Below, piece after piece: positions 36,515 to 45,921 of a stretch of DNA of 64,000 bases. A program made the position numbers and the translations under genes. The notes under the pieces were generated by a model, which saw only the letters and a list, made by a program, of their open reading frames with translations, did not search any database and was not told the origin of the DNA. The stretch covers positions 1,116,001 through 1,180,000 of the forward strand of contig NZ_CP101154.1 in the NCBI RefSeq assembly GCF_024298905.1. Reading direction: 5' to 3'. This DNA is from Natronomonas marina (lineage in GTDB: Archaea; Halobacteriota; Halobacteria; Halobacteriales; Haloarculaceae). Position 1 is the stretch's first letter; the number at the start of each line of letters is the position of its first letter.

Positions 36515-36527
36515 GCGGAGTCGACAC

Positions 36528-36540
36528 TTTTTTGTGTTTT
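36528..36540 (+). terminator. U-rich terminator after purU
   Basis: Two T-runs (T6 at 36528-36533 and T4 at 36537-36540) begin 13 bases after the purU stop. The second run abuts the palindrome at 36539. Confidence 0.55.
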
Positions 36541-36552
36541 AGGTACGCCTAA
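36539..36552. promoter_or_regulatory. iron-box-like palindrome (DtxR/Idr-type operator)
   Basis: TTAGGTACGCCTAA is a perfect 5+4+5 inverted repeat. It matches the TTAGG-N4-CCTAA half-sites bound by DtxR/SirR/Idr-type iron regulators in archaea. It lies 230 bases before the iron-type ABC permease. Confidence 0.6.
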
Positions 36553-36740
36553 ACCGATAGCGTGGGAGCGCGGCGATCCACCGGGCACGAGCACCCGCCG
36601 CCCCACGCGCGGACGACCCCGGACGCCGTGGGCATCACCCGGGGTGTGGTCCGACCCGCCGACTTCGCGTCTGTCCCCTGTCGTCCCCGGCTCCCTTGGT
36701 GGACCGGGGAACGAACCCAGACCGATAGCGTCCGCGCCGT

Positions 36741-36754
36741 TTGGGAAGACCTAA
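36741..36754. promoter_or_regulatory. second, imperfect iron-box-like site
   Basis: TTGGGAAGACCTAA has the same 5+4+5 layout with one mismatch (G for A in the left half). It lies 27-40 bases before the permease ATG, where a bound repressor would cover the promoter. Confidence 0.45.
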
Positions 36755-36781
36755 CCGACTCCGAACCCCTCGCTTCGAACG

Positions 36782-38383
36782 ATGACAGGCACCGCCGACT
36801 CCTCGACGGAACGACCGCTCGCGTTGACGCTGCTGAGCGGCGCGGTCGCGGCGGCGCTCGTCTTCCCGCTGACCTGGGTCGTCATGCGGGCGAGCACCGT
36901 CCCTCCCGATCGGGCGAGCGGCCTCCTGTTCAACGACAGGACCGTCGAGATATTCCTCAACAGTCTGCTGTTGATGGTGAGCGTGACGGTCCTTTCGGTC
37001 CTGCTCGCGGTGCCGCTGGCGGTGCTTACGGTCCGTACCGACCTGCCCGGTCGTCGGTTCTGGACTATCATCGTCTCGCTGCCGCTTGCCATTCCCAGCT
37101 ATCTGGGCGCCTTCGCGTTCGTCACGATGTTCCGGCCCCGGGGCATCGTCCAGGGGTGGCTCGAACCGCTCGGTGTACAGGAGTTGCCGGACGTCTACGG
37201 GCTGTCCTCGGCGGTCCTGATAATCACCCTCTACACGTATCCCTACGTCTTCATCACGACCCGGGCGGCGCTGAAGACCTTCGACAAGTCGCTCGTCGAC
37301 GCCGCCCGGACGCTGAACCACGGCTGGTTGTCGACGTTCCGGCGGGTGACGCTCCCGCAGATACGCCCCGCCATCGCCGCCGGCGCCCTGCTCGTGGCGC
37401 TGTACGCCGTCTCGGACTTCGGGACGCCGGCCTTCCTCCAGGCGGACGTGTTCACCCGCGAGATATTCCTCAAGCAGCAGTCCATCGGCGGCGACGACTT
37501 CGCCGCCTTCCTCTCGCTGCAGCTGGTCGCGCTGACCGTGTTCATCCTCGCGATCGAATCCCGCGTCCGCCGGACCGGCACCCTCTATACGGCCGGCGCC
37601 GGCGGGTCGACGACCGACATCGAACTCGGGCGCTGGAAGTGGCCCGCGGTCGGCTTCTGTGCCCTGCTCGGAACCGTCACGCTGGGGATGCCGATAGGCG
37701 TGTTCGTGTGGTTCCTCGTCACGAGCCAGACGAGCCCCTCCAGGGAGTTCGTCTTCCAGTGGGAGTGGCTGCTCAACTCCGCGACCGCCGGCGGGCTGGC
37801 CGCGCTGTTCGCGGCGCTGGCGGCGCTGCCCGTCGCGTACCTCTCGGCGCGGTACGACAGTCGTCTCGGGTCGCTGTTCGAGCGGACCACCTACGTCGGC
37901 TACGCCGTCCCCGGCATCGTCATCGGGCTCGCGCTCGTCTTCTTCGGCGCCAGATACGGCTCCATCGAGGTCGCGGGAATCGAGATCGGCGTCTACCAGA
38001 CGCTCCCCATCCTCGTGTTCGCCTACGTCGTCCGCTTCATGCCGCAGGCGGTCGGGTCGACCCGGACCTCCGTCCTGCAGGTGAACCCCCGGCTGAACGA
38101 GGCTGCCCGGACGCTCGGCGAGGGCCCGCTCTCGTCGTTCCGGCGGGTGACGCTGCCGCTCATCGCGCCCGGCATCGTCGCCGGCGCCGCGCTGGTCTTC
38201 CTCACGACGATGAAGGAACTGCCCGCGACGCTGCTTTTGCGGCCGATCGGCTTCGAGACGCTCGTGACCCGAATCTGGGCGGCCAGAGCGGCCGGCTACC
38301 AGAGCTACGTGGCGATCCCCGCGTTGCTGTTGCTCGTCATCTCCGGGCTGTCGATGGTCGTCATCCTGCGACAGGAAGAGTGA
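36782..38383 (+). CDS. iron(III)-type ABC transporter permease, two fused halves
   Basis: 533 residues with about 12 helices in two homologous halves. Each half carries an EAA loop for contact with the ATPase: DAARTLNHGWLSTFRRVTLP (about 178) and EAARTLGEGPLSSFRRVTLP (about 440). This duplicated form is typical of FbpB/SfuB-type ferric-iron permeases. Neither a substrate-binding protein nor an ATPase gene is adjacent, so partners must be encoded elsewhere. Two iron-box-like sites upstream suggest iron-dependent repression. Confidence 0.88.
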   Translation: MTGTADSSTERPLALTLLSGAVAAALVFPLTWVVMRASTVPPDRASGLLFNDRTVEIFLNSLLLMVSVTVLSVLLAVPLAVLTVRTDLPGRRFWTIIVSLPLAIPSYLGAFAFVTMFRPRGIVQGWLEPLGVQELPDVYGLSSAVLIITLYTYPYVFITTRAALKTFDKSLVDAARTLNHGWLSTFRRVTLPQIRPAIAAGALLVALYAVSDFGTPAFLQADVFTREIFLKQQSIGGDDFAAFLSLQLVALTVFILAIESRVRRTGTLYTAGAGGSTTDIELGRWKWPAVGFCALLGTVTLGMPIGVFVWFLVTSQTSPSREFVFQWEWLLNSATAGGLAALFAALAALPVAYLSARYDSRLGSLFERTTYVGYAVPGIVIGLALVFFGARYGSIEVAGIEIGVYQTLPILVFAYVVRFMPQAVGSTRTSVLQVNPRLNEAARTLGEGPLSSFRRVTLPLIAPGIVAGAALVFLTTMKELPATLLLRPIGFETLVTRIWAARAAGYQSYVAIPALLLLVISGLSMVVILRQEE

Positions 38384-38548
38384 TCAGACGCCGACGCGCC
38401 GACGGTCGTCCTCTTCGTCTTCGGTCTCCGGGGGTTCCCGTATCTTCCCGTAGGCCCACACGAAGGCCGCCGGCACGACTATGCTCAGGGCGATGACGAG
38501 GACTGCGACGGCCATCGCCGGGTCGGAGATGGTCTGCAGCGGGTACAT
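38384..38548 (-). CDS. 54-residue single-helix membrane protein
   Basis: Reads MYPLQTISDPAMAVAVLVI and onward: one hydrophobic helix (about 11-32) followed by a charged tail rich in Glu/Asp and ending RRRVGV. The stop lies one base after that of the ABC permease on the other strand. Codon use is normal and the helix/acidic-tail pattern recurs in small haloarchaeal membrane proteins. A role with the permease is possible but unproven. Confidence 0.6.
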   Translation of the reverse strand: MYPLQTISDPAMAVAVLVIALSIVVPAAFVWAYGKIREPPETEDEEDDRRRVGV

Positions 38549-38617
38549 ACACGACGGTTCGCCGTCTACGAGTAAAAACGTCCGGGATTCGCCCGCGACG
38601 CCGACGGGAGCACCGCG

Positions 38618-39637
38618 CTACAGTTCTCGGACGGTCTCGACAGCGGCCGACAGCGGCGGCGCGTCGAACAGTTCCCGGTCGAGGTAGGCGTTTGCGCCCG
38701 CCGAGTACATGTCACGGACCGCGTCGACGACGTGGTCGGCGAGCGGCTCCGGTTCGCGCTCGCAGAGCGTCCGCCAGTCGGCGACGTCGCGCTCCTTCGC
38801 GGCTGCCTTGGCCGCCTCGACCGCCTCGACCCACTCCGGCTGGGTCCGCTTGTGGTACTGCCGGACGACCTCCTTCGAGAGCTGCTGGCCCCCGTGGGAG
38901 AACCTGTTCTCGTCGAAGGTGCCGACGACGTCGGCGACCCGTATCTCGCCGTCGAAGTAGCAACACTCGATCTTGCCGTCCTCGTGTTTCAGGCCGGCCT
39001 CGGCGGCCGTCTCCGTGACGAGGTCGTTGACCCGGCGGGCGACCGCCTCCAGGTCCTCGACGTCGGCTCTACCGGCGATGTCGTCGGCCTCCGCCCGGGA
39101 GAGGTACCGGTCGGACTCCTCGAACTTCGTGGAGAACTCGACCACCGGCTCCGGGAGGTCGACCGGCTCGTCGGGCCAGGTGTCGTGTTCGAGGCCGAAC
39201 TCGTCGGGATCGGCCCGCCCCCGGAGCGACGACCCGACCGGCACCGTGTTCCGGAAGACGATCTCCAGCGGGATCAGGTAGTTCTCCGCGGCCGCCGCGT
39301 GGAACGCCTCGTAGTCGTACTCGCGGCCGTCGTGGGGCAGATCGGGGACCTGCGTCAGCTCGATGGCCATCTCGCGGGGGGGCGTGGCCACCGCCGAGAG
39401 CGGAACGACCTCCCCGCCCGAGACGACGCCCCGGTAGTGCGTCGGGACGCCCTCGGCCTCCAGCCGCTCGAAGTTGGCCGCCCCCATCGCGCACAGCGAC
39501 GCCCCCTTGTTCGGGATGGAGTCGGGCATCTTCCCCCAGTCGAACACCGAGTAGTCGTCGGTGAAGACGAACGCCCCGCGCCCGAGACCGTCGGCCGTCG
39601 CGGGCTCCTCGACGCGGAAGTCCTTGACGCTGGTCAT
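38618..39637 (-). CDS. purC: SAICAR synthetase
   Basis: 339 residues. Joins CAIR and aspartate with ATP in purine synthesis. Typical parts are [56 protein letters not shown] (in two stretches near 220) and TFDENRF. Longer than the bacterial enzyme but the usual haloarchaeal size. Part of the purine gene neighbourhood with purQ, purS and purU. Confidence 0.95.
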   Translation of the reverse strand: MTSVKDFRVEEPATADGLGRGAFVFTDDYSVFDWGKMPDSIPNKGASLCAMGAANFERLEAEGVPTHYRGVVSGGEVVPLSAVATPPREMAIELTQVPDLPHDGREYDYEAFHAAAAENYLIPLEIVFRNTVPVGSSLRGRADPDEFGLEHDTWPDEPVDLPEPVVEFSTKFEESDRYLSRAEADDIAGRADVEDLEAVARRVNDLVTETAAEAGLKHEDGKIECCYFDGEIRVADVVGTFDENRFSHGGQQLSKEVVRQYHKRTQPEWVEAVEAAKAAAKERDVADWRTLCEREPEPLADHVVDAVRDMYSAGANAYLDRELFDAPPLSAAVETVREL

Positions 39638-39685
39638 TACCGGAGGCGAGTCGGTGAGCCCGGAAAGGCGTTTCCATCATCTCCC

Positions 39686-40639
39686 TCACCCGTGCCACGG
39701 CTCGGCGACCTCCTCGCCGAACAGCTCCCGCATCAGCACGACGACGCTCTCGGGCGGGAACTGGCCGTGTTCGGTGACGATGGCGTCGACGTGACGCGGC
39801 GGCGTCACGTCGAAGGCCGGGTTCGCCACCTCGACGTCGAGTTCCTCGCGGGTCGCCGAATCGAGGACTTCCCCGGCGTCGCGGCGTTCGATTTCGACGG
39901 CCTCGCCCGTCAGCGTCCCCGGCGCGAGCTTGATCGACTGGGCGGCGACGGCGACGGGGACGCCGCGGTCCCGCGCCGAGACGGCGAGGCCGGCGGTCCC
40001 GATCTTGTTGACGACGCTGCCGTCGGCGGCGATGCTGTCGGCGCCGACCAGCAGGTGATCGACCTCGTCGAGGAAACGGTGGGCCGCGCTGTCGACGACG
40101 AGCGTCACGGGGACGCCCAGTTCCCGCAGCCGACGGGCGGTTACGTGGCCCTGGTTGCGCGGCCGGGTCTCCTTGACGACCGCCTCGAGGTCGGCGCCCC
40201 GCTCGACGGCAGCCTCGATACACGCCAGGACGTCCGTCGAGTGACAGTGCGTCATCACAGCGTCGCCGTCGCGGAGTCGGCCGGCGCCGATGCGGCCGAG
40301 TCGCTTCCGTGCGTCCTCGAGGTCGGCCCGGAACCGCTCGACCCGTCGCGCGACGGTCGCCCGCAGCGTCTCCACGTCCTCGCCGGACAGATCCGCGAGG
40401 ACGTACCGGAGGGCGTTGGGCAGGCTGACCGCCGTCGGCCGGGTGTCGTGCAGCGTCCGGGCGGCGGCCCGCATCTCGGCGCGGAACGCCGCCGCGGAGT
40501 CGGCGTCGCTGGTCTCGGCCTGGGCGCCCAGCGCCGCGGCGGCCGCGTCGGCGATGGCCGCGGCTCCGCGGGTCTCCATCGCCGCGATTCGGCCGGCCGT
40601 CTCGCGGACCTCGGGGTGCAGCGACGGCGCCTCGTCCAT
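39686..40639 (-). CDS. eIF2B-like protein, probable ribose-1,5-bisphosphate isomerase
   Basis: 317 residues from the ATG at 40637-40639. The eIF2B/MTNA fold is seen in MTHCHSTDVLACIEAA, VVKETRPRNQGHVTARRL, HLLVGADSIAADGSVVNKIGT and VAAQSIKLAP. In archaea such proteins are often the R15P isomerase of the AMP/nucleoside pathway, converting ribose-1,5-bisphosphate to ribulose-1,5-bisphosphate. Others are called eIF2B alpha-like. The paired Cys of Thermococcus R15P isomerase is not obvious, so the assignment stays open. purC follows on the same strand with a 48-base gap. Confidence 0.82.
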   Translation of the reverse strand: MDEAPSLHPEVRETAGRIAAMETRGAAAIADAAAAALGAQAETSDADSAAAFRAEMRAAARTLHDTRPTAVSLPNALRYVLADLSGEDVETLRATVARRVERFRADLEDARKRLGRIGAGRLRDGDAVMTHCHSTDVLACIEAAVERGADLEAVVKETRPRNQGHVTARRLRELGVPVTLVVDSAAHRFLDEVDHLLVGADSIAADGSVVNKIGTAGLAVSARDRGVPVAVAAQSIKLAPGTLTGEAVEIERRDAGEVLDSATREELDVEVANPAFDVTPPRHVDAIVTEHGQFPPESVVVLMRELFGEEVAEPWHG

Positions 40640-40685
40640 GCGGACGGTTGGCACGGGAGCGGCAAAAGCCCCGCGGCCGGCCCGG

Positions 40686-42185
40686 TCAGCCGTCGGCGTC
40701 GGAGGGGGGCTCGCTGTCGGGACCGAGTTCCAGCGTCCCGACGCCGTCCGGCAGCGCCGAAAGCGCCGCGTCGGGCCACTCCCAGTGGGCGACGGTGAAC
40801 GCGACGTTGGGGTTGGCCTCGATGAGTCGCCGGACGCCCGCGGCGGCCGCCTCGTAGGCGTCGCGGTCGAGTCGCTCCGGGGTCTCGGCGGTCAGCGGGT
40901 AGCTGTCCGACAGCGCCGCCGGGAACGGTCCGAACGGCGGCCGGAGTCGCCAGGTCTCGTCGAAGCGGTCGTTGTCGTCGCCCTCCGACAGGAGCACGTC
41001 GTCGCCCTCGACCGACAGCCGAGCGAGCCGTTCGTGGTGTCGCCGGACCTCCGGCCGGCGGGCCGAGGCCGACGAGAGGTGGAAGAAGGTCCCCTTCGAG
41101 ACGGGGTCGGCGGCCTCCAGTTGGTCGGCGCCGTCCAGCAGCGCCTCGTAGCCGTCGACCATCGCCGGGTGCCCGCGGGCGCGGCGCTCGACGAGTTCCA
41201 GCAGGTTCCCCTCCCGGAGCGCCTGCCGGACCGTCCGCAACTCGCGGTAGCTGACGTGGAGGTTGTGCTCGGCCAGTCGCTCCTCGCGGGGTCGCTCCTC
41301 GAGGGCGCGCAGTTCCGCGGCCGTGTGACTCGCACAGACCGGACACCCGCAGGGGAGGTAATCGAGGTCGTCGAGGTGGTCGGTGCCCGAGACGGTCAGG
41401 TAGCGGTCGTCGCGGGCGTACAGCGCGTAGGCCGCCGAGTCGAACAGGTCACAGCCCGCCGCCACCGCCAGCGCGAACATCATCGGGTGGCCGGCGCCGA
41501 ACAGGTGGACCGGCGCGTCGGCGCCCAGCCCCCGCTTCGCCGCCAGCACCACCTCGACCATCTCGGCGTACCGGTAGCCGTTCATCAGCGGGACGACCGC
41601 GCCGACCGGGAAGACGTCCAGGCTCGTCCCGTAGGCGTGTTCGGCGGCCGCCTCCCGGAGGTCCGGGTAGGTCGACCCCTGGACGGGCGCGTTGACGAGC
41701 ATCTCGCCGACGTCGACGTCCTCGGCGGCCGCCAGGCGCTCCTGCGTCGTCGCCAGTTCCGATTCGGCCCGCTCTCGGCCCGCATCCGGCGGCGTCGGGA
41801 TGTCGACCGGCGTCCCGATGTCGGAGCCCACCTCGTGCTGGAAGCGGAGTATCTCCTCGTTGGTCACCGATATCTCGCCGTACTCCGACAGCTGGAACGA
41901 TCCCGAGTCCGTCATGATGGCCCCCGAGAAGTCCAGCAGGTCGTGAAGCCCCTCCTCGAGGGCCCGCTCGCGGTACTCGTCGCTCTTGTAGAGGACGTAG
42001 CCGTTCGTGATGAGGACGTCGGCGCCGAACTCCGACTCGAGCGTCGCCGGTTCGATTGTCCGGATGTGGGGGTTGATGACCGGCAGGAGCGCCGGCGTCT
42101 CGACGGTGACGCCGGCCCGCGGGACCTCGAGTTCGCCGATGCGACCGAGACCGTCGAAGTCCCGCACCTCGAAGATGTCTCGCAT
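40686..42185 (-). CDS. tgtA: archaeosine tRNA-guanine(15) transglycosylase
   Basis: 499 residues. Swaps guanine-15 of tRNA for preQ0, the step before ArcS and RaSEA, both in this window. The TGT barrel has the catalytic Asp in [14 protein letters not shown] (about 90), the second Asp region [12 protein letters not shown], and the zinc site CGCPVCASH with a His downstream. The C-terminal part (about 330-490) is the archaeal extension. Separate from arcS and RaSEA by 12 to 22 kb. Confidence 0.96.
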   Translation of the reverse strand: MRDIFEVRDFDGLGRIGELEVPRAGVTVETPALLPVINPHIRTIEPATLESEFGADVLITNGYVLYKSDEYRERALEEGLHDLLDFSGAIMTDSGSFQLSEYGEISVTNEEILRFQHEVGSDIGTPVDIPTPPDAGRERAESELATTQERLAAAEDVDVGEMLVNAPVQGSTYPDLREAAAEHAYGTSLDVFPVGAVVPLMNGYRYAEMVEVVLAAKRGLGADAPVHLFGAGHPMMFALAVAAGCDLFDSAAYALYARDDRYLTVSGTDHLDDLDYLPCGCPVCASHTAAELRALEERPREERLAEHNLHVSYRELRTVRQALREGNLLELVERRARGHPAMVDGYEALLDGADQLEAADPVSKGTFFHLSSASARRPEVRRHHERLARLSVEGDDVLLSEGDDNDRFDETWRLRPPFGPFPAALSDSYPLTAETPERLDRDAYEAAAAGVRRLIEANPNVAFTVAHWEWPDAALSALPDGVGTLELGPDSEPPSDADG

Positions 42186-42296
42186 TGCTCGCCGTTCCGC
42201 GCCGACGGCGGTAAGGGTTACGTCCCCCTCCCGACGTTAAAAGCGCCGCCGATCCGTGGCGAAAAGGTGTAACGCCTCGACGGGCAACGCCCGACC

Positions 42297-43010
42297 GTGA
42301 CCGAGCGGAACCGACGCGAACTGCTCCGGCGGGCGAGCGGCGCCGCCGTTCCGGTCGGCGCGAGCGGCGCCGACCGCCGGCCGGTCGTCCTCGTCCACGG
42401 CTTCGCCGACACCGGCGAGACAGCCTGGTGGCGCCGACTCAGGGACCACCTCCGGGGGGACGGCTACGAGGAGGCGGACCTCCACACCGTCAGCTTCGGC
42501 GACCGGGTCGGGGAGGCCAGCGACTCCCCCCGCACGTACGGCGCCGACGTCGCGGCCACGGTCGAGTCGGTCCACGACGAGCGGGGCTGTCCGGTCGACG
42601 TCGTCGCCCACTCGATGGGCGGCCTCGGGACGCGGTGGGCCCTCGAGGAACTCGGCGCGGCGCCGTACGTCCGCGAACTCGTGACGCTGGGGACGCCACA
42701 CCAGGGCACCAGAGCCGCCCACCTCGCGACCCGGACGCCCGGCGGCCGCGACATGGTGCCCGGCAGCGAGTTCCTCGGGACGCTCAACGACGGCGCCACG
42801 GCCGAGGGCGTCCGCTACACCGCGGTCTGGGGGAGCCTCGACCCGCTCGTGGTCGGCCCCCGGCGCGCGGAACTCCCCGACGACGTCCGGCGGGGCGCCG
42901 ACGAGAACCGGCCCGCCCGCCGGCGGACCCACCTCCAGCTCGTCTTCGACGAGGACGCCTACCGGACCTACCGGGACCGCCTGCTCGGGACCGCCGTGTC
43001 GACAGCCTGA
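42297..43010 (+). CDS. lipase-like alpha/beta hydrolase
   Basis: 237 residues from a GTG. Lipase signature: oxyanion VVLVHGFADTGETAWW, then nucleophile elbow VVAHSMGGLGTRWA (Ser near 104) and TLGTPHQGTRAAH. The His of the triad is probably in RRTHLQLVFDED near the C-terminus. The N-terminal RNRRELLRRASGAA is RR-rich and could be a weak Tat signal, but there is little hydrophobic core, so export is uncertain. The family cleaves esters of fatty acids. Confidence 0.85.
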   Translation: MTERNRRELLRRASGAAVPVGASGADRRPVVLVHGFADTGETAWWRRLRDHLRGDGYEEADLHTVSFGDRVGEASDSPRTYGADVAATVESVHDERGCPVDVVAHSMGGLGTRWALEELGAAPYVRELVTLGTPHQGTRAAHLATRTPGGRDMVPGSEFLGTLNDGATAEGVRYTAVWGSLDPLVVGPRRAELPDDVRRGADENRPARRRTHLQLVFDEDAYRTYRDRLLGTAVSTA

Positions 43011-43035
43011 AGAGCGACCCGACCCGACTTCCGCT

Positions 43036-43320
43036 ATGGACTGGCGACTGTTCGCCAACCTCGCGGAGGCGGCGGGCACGAAGCGCGTCACCGTCGAGGC
43101 GGGGCCGGGCGACACCTTCGGGGAGGCCTTCGAGCAACTGCTCGTGGCCCACCCCGAACTCGAGGCGGAGGTCCTCGACGAGGACGGCGAGATACGCGAC
43201 CACATCCGCGTCCTCCGGAACGACCACGACCCGTTCGTGAAGGACGCGGGCCACGACACCGTCCTGGAGGCGGGCGACGAACTGGCGCTGTTCCCGCCCG
43301 TCAGCGGCGGCGCCCGGTAG
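43036..43320 (+). CDS. samp1: ubiquitin-like SAMP1-type protein with extra residues after the diglycine
   Basis: 94 residues. Beta-grasp pattern of SAMP1/MoaD: MDWRLFANLAEAAGTKRV, GDTFGEAFEQLLVAHPELEAE, HIRVLRNDHDPFV and ELALFPPVSGGAR. The ELALFPPVSGG ending is SAMP1-like. Here two residues (Ala-Arg) follow the diglycine, so a protease would have to trim the protein before E1-type activation. Follows the lipase gene by 25 bases. Confidence 0.85.
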   Translation: MDWRLFANLAEAAGTKRVTVEAGPGDTFGEAFEQLLVAHPELEAEVLDEDGEIRDHIRVLRNDHDPFVKDAGHDTVLEAGDELALFPPVSGGAR

Positions 43321-43366
43321 CCCGCGGTCGGAAACCACTTGGGTCCGCCCGTCCTTCACCCGACGA

Positions 43367-44485
43367 ATGAACATCGGTAGACGAGACGCACTCCGGGCCG
43401 GCTGTCTCGGGGTCGGCGCGGCGCTCGCCGGCTGTCTCGGCGGCGACGGCGAGCGGGTCCCGACCGAGAGTCCCCCGCGGGCGGTGCTTTCGGTCACCGA
43501 CGCGGAGACGACCCCCTTCGCCGTCCGCGGCGCCGTCGGCTGGGACGACGCCACCGGCTACGTCGTCGTCGTCGACTCCGAGGCGCGACAGCGCTCCCTC
43601 CTGACGAAGTACGACCTCCCGGAGGAGCGCCGCGACCGGATACTCGAGTTCGTCGACGGCGTCGACTACGAGTCCGAACGGCTCGTCCTCGTCGAGTCCG
43701 TCGGCCCGGACGGCTGCCACGACGAACTCGAAATCGACGGCGTCCGCGTCGGCGACGAGGGCATCCGGGCCTCGGCGACCGTCCGTGACACCAGCACCGG
43801 AGGCGAGAGCTGTACGGAGGCGCTGGTCTACCCCTCGTCGCTGCTCCGGGTGGCGTTCAACGCCGACCCGCCGGACCGCGCCGTCGTCGATGTCACCGAC
43901 GGCCGCGGCGAGAGTTCGACCGTCGCCGCGAGCGTCGACGACTCGCTGTCGCCGGCCCCCGAGGACCTGCCGGGCAACGTCCGGCCCGACGCCGACGCCG
44001 ACCCCGTCGCCTCGCTGTCGTGTGAGTTGGCCGGCGTCGAGCGGCACGACCAGCGTTTCGACGAGGACGACCGCCAGTGGGGCGACTACGAGCGCGACGG
44101 TCGGACGACGCTCTCGCTCCGCGTCGACGACCTGGCCTACGACTACGGCGACACGCTCAACGTCGGCCTGACGAACGTCGCCGACGAACCCGTCGAGACC
44201 GGCAACAGCGCCAAGTACAACCTCCAGGTTCGCACCGAGGCGGGCTGGCAGGACGTGAGGGTCATCGACGAGACCGAGGCGTTCGTCTACACCGACGAGG
44301 CCGTCTCTCACGGCCCCGGCGAGGGGTTCGACTGGTCGATAGAACTGACCGAGGCGGGCATCGTCGAGGCGTCGGTCCAGGGAGAGGCGGAGGTCTGTCC
44401 CGACCTGCAGGCCGGGCGGTACCGGCTAGCCTACTTCGGGGTCGGCGAGGGCGCCGTCGCCGTCGCCTTCGATCTGGAGGTGTGA
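43367..44485 (+). CDS. Tat lipoprotein, function unknown
   Basis: 372 residues. A twin-Arg N-terminus (NIGRRDALRAG) and lipobox LAGC at about 20-23 predict export and lipid anchoring. The mature part is beta-rich with two regions: an N-terminal domain with a Cys pair (GPDGCHDELEID, GGESCTEALVYP), and a C-terminal Ig-like domain (TLNVGLTNVADEPVETGN) ending in the AGRYRLAYFGVGEG pattern common in envelope Ig-like modules. No enzymatic motif. Confidence 0.78.
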   Translation: MNIGRRDALRAGCLGVGAALAGCLGGDGERVPTESPPRAVLSVTDAETTPFAVRGAVGWDDATGYVVVVDSEARQRSLLTKYDLPEERRDRILEFVDGVDYESERLVLVESVGPDGCHDELEIDGVRVGDEGIRASATVRDTSTGGESCTEALVYPSSLLRVAFNADPPDRAVVDVTDGRGESSTVAASVDDSLSPAPEDLPGNVRPDADADPVASLSCELAGVERHDQRFDEDDRQWGDYERDGRTTLSLRVDDLAYDYGDTLNVGLTNVADEPVETGNSAKYNLQVRTEAGWQDVRVIDETEAFVYTDEAVSHGPGEGFDWSIELTEAGIVEASVQGEAEVCPDLQAGRYRLAYFGVGEGAVAVAFDLEV

Positions 44486-44599
44486 ACGGGAAGCCCTCGC
44501 CTCGCTATCGCTGTAACCGTGGGCCGCGACCCGCGAAGCGCGGGCGGCACACGGTCCGGCGACCGGAAGGGACTTACCGGAGGCGGGGAACCGGACCGT

Positions 44600-45001
44600 A
44601 TGCAGCCCTCCACGCGGTCGGTCGCGGTCAGCCTGCTCCTCTGTGGACTCGTCCTCACCGCAGGGTGTAGCGCCATACAGTCGAACGAGCAGTCGGCCAC
44701 CAGCCTGATCCTCGTCAATCAGGACGACGTCGCCCACGCGGTCGTCGTCGAGATCGGCGCCCTCGCCGACGACCCCGATCCCGTCTACGCCGCGGGCCGG
44801 ACCGTCGACGCGGAGTCCGATGTCGACATCGACCCCTTCGAAGAGACCGGCGAGTACGAGGTGAAGATCACGGTCGACGGCGAATCGACCGTCCGGACCC
44901 ACACCTTCGACGGCGAGGGGTCGGCCACCACCACCACCATCGGTATCGACGAGGACGGCGACGCCACCGTCGGTTCGGCCGGGAGCGACCGGAACCACTG
45001 A
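44600..45001 (+). CDS. small Sec-type lipoprotein
   Basis: 133 residues from the ATG at 44600. A hydrophobic signal (SVAVSLLLCGLVL) runs to the lipobox TAGC near residue 23. The mature part is a small beta domain (LILVNQDDVAHAVVVEIG, YEVKITVDGEST) resembling the surface domains of other haloarchaeal lipoproteins. No RR motif, so Sec rather than Tat export is likely. Convergent with the GNAT gene, 5 bases away. Confidence 0.7.
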   Translation: MQPSTRSVAVSLLLCGLVLTAGCSAIQSNEQSATSLILVNQDDVAHAVVVEIGALADDPDPVYAAGRTVDAESDVDIDPFEETGEYEVKITVDGESTVRTHTFDGEGSATTTTIGIDEDGDATVGSAGSDRNH

Positions 45002-45006
45002 CGCCG

Positions 45007-45921
45007 CTACGCGCCGCCGTACTCCGTCAGGTCCCGCTCCAGCACGAAGTCCGGGTCGTCGGCGAACGCGACGCGTGCGTACGCGGCGTCGGAGACGTGT
45101 CGCGGGGTCTCGGGGACCAGCATTCGGGCGTTCTCGGCACCGACTGCGGCGGCGTCGCGGGCCACGGCCGCCGCCAGCGCACCCAACGCCTCGTGGTCGT
45201 CCCAGGCGCCGACGCCGTACTCGGCCCACGTCTCCTCGACGCCGTCGTCGTTCTCCCGCTCGAAGGTCCGCGTCCGGTAGGTCGTGGCCCGTCTGCGGTC
45301 GTCGTCCCGGAGGGCGAAGGCCGCCTCCGCGTCCGCGAGACGCTCCCTCGTCACCTCGGCCAGCGCCCAGGACTCGGCGAGGTCCAGCCCCAGCCCCCGG
45401 AGGTGGCGGGCGGCCTCGCTGCCCTGGAAGGCGCTCCAGGCGACGGCGGGGTCGTCGCTGCGGTCGAGGTCGTGGTCGGCGTCGGCGTCCGGGTCGGGTT
45501 CGAGCCAGCGGAACTCCGTGACCGGGTCGAAGCCGACCGCCCGGGACTGTCCGAGACCGGCGGCGTTCCACGAGAAGACCATGTTCCGGCAGACGGTCGC
45601 GTCCCGCTCGGCCGCCCACTCGAAGACCGCGTGGCTCAGGTTCGGGCTGATCGCCGCACCCCGGTAGTCGGGGTCGACGCGCATCCCCTGGGCCCACGCC
45701 TCGTGGTCCGACAGCAGGACGCCCTGACAGATGCCGACCGGCCGGTCGTCGACGCAGGCGACGACGGTCCGCTGGTCCGGACCGTCGGCGTCGACCCACT
45801 CGTCGAAGACGCGGGGGATGTAGTCGCCGCCCAGTTCCGGCCAGGTGTCCTCGGTGAAGGCGACGACGGCCTCGCGGTCGGCGTGACGGGCCGGCCGCGT
45901 CTCGACGGTCGTCACGTCCAC
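45007..45921 (-). CDS. GNAT-family acetyltransferase
   Basis: 304 residues. The N-terminal GNAT domain (about 5-150) has ACVDDRPVGICQGVLLS and the acetyl-CoA loop MRVDPDYRGAAISPNLSHAV, typical of the Q/RxxGxG/A motif. The C-terminal half is longer than simple GNATs and may hold a second, degenerate GNAT-like domain. Substrate unknown. The start overlaps the last 10 bases of gatD, so the two form an operon. Confidence 0.85.
   Translation of the reverse strand: MDVTTVETRPARHADREAVVAFTEDTWPELGGDYIPRVFDEWVDADGPDQRTVVACVDDRPVGICQGVLLSDHEAWAQGMRVDPDYRGAAISPNLSHAVFEWAAERDATVCRNMVFSWNAAGLGQSRAVGFDPVTEFRWLEPDPDADADHDLDRSDDPAVAWSAFQGSEAARHLRGLGLDLAESWALAEVTRERLADAEAAFALRDDDRRRATTYRTRTFERENDDGVEETWAEYGVGAWDDHEALGALAAAVARDAAAVGAENARMLVPETPRHVSDAAYARVAFADDPDFVLERDLTEYGGA

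Noticed and set aside
36551-36733. 11-bp direct repeat ACCGATAGCGT upstream of the ABC permease
   Set aside because: Short and without further symmetry; likely chance in GC-rich sequence.
36562-38496. Long open frame in another phase over the ABC permease (about 644 codons)
   Set aside because: Arg-rich shadow without motifs; the permease frame has EAA loops and helices.
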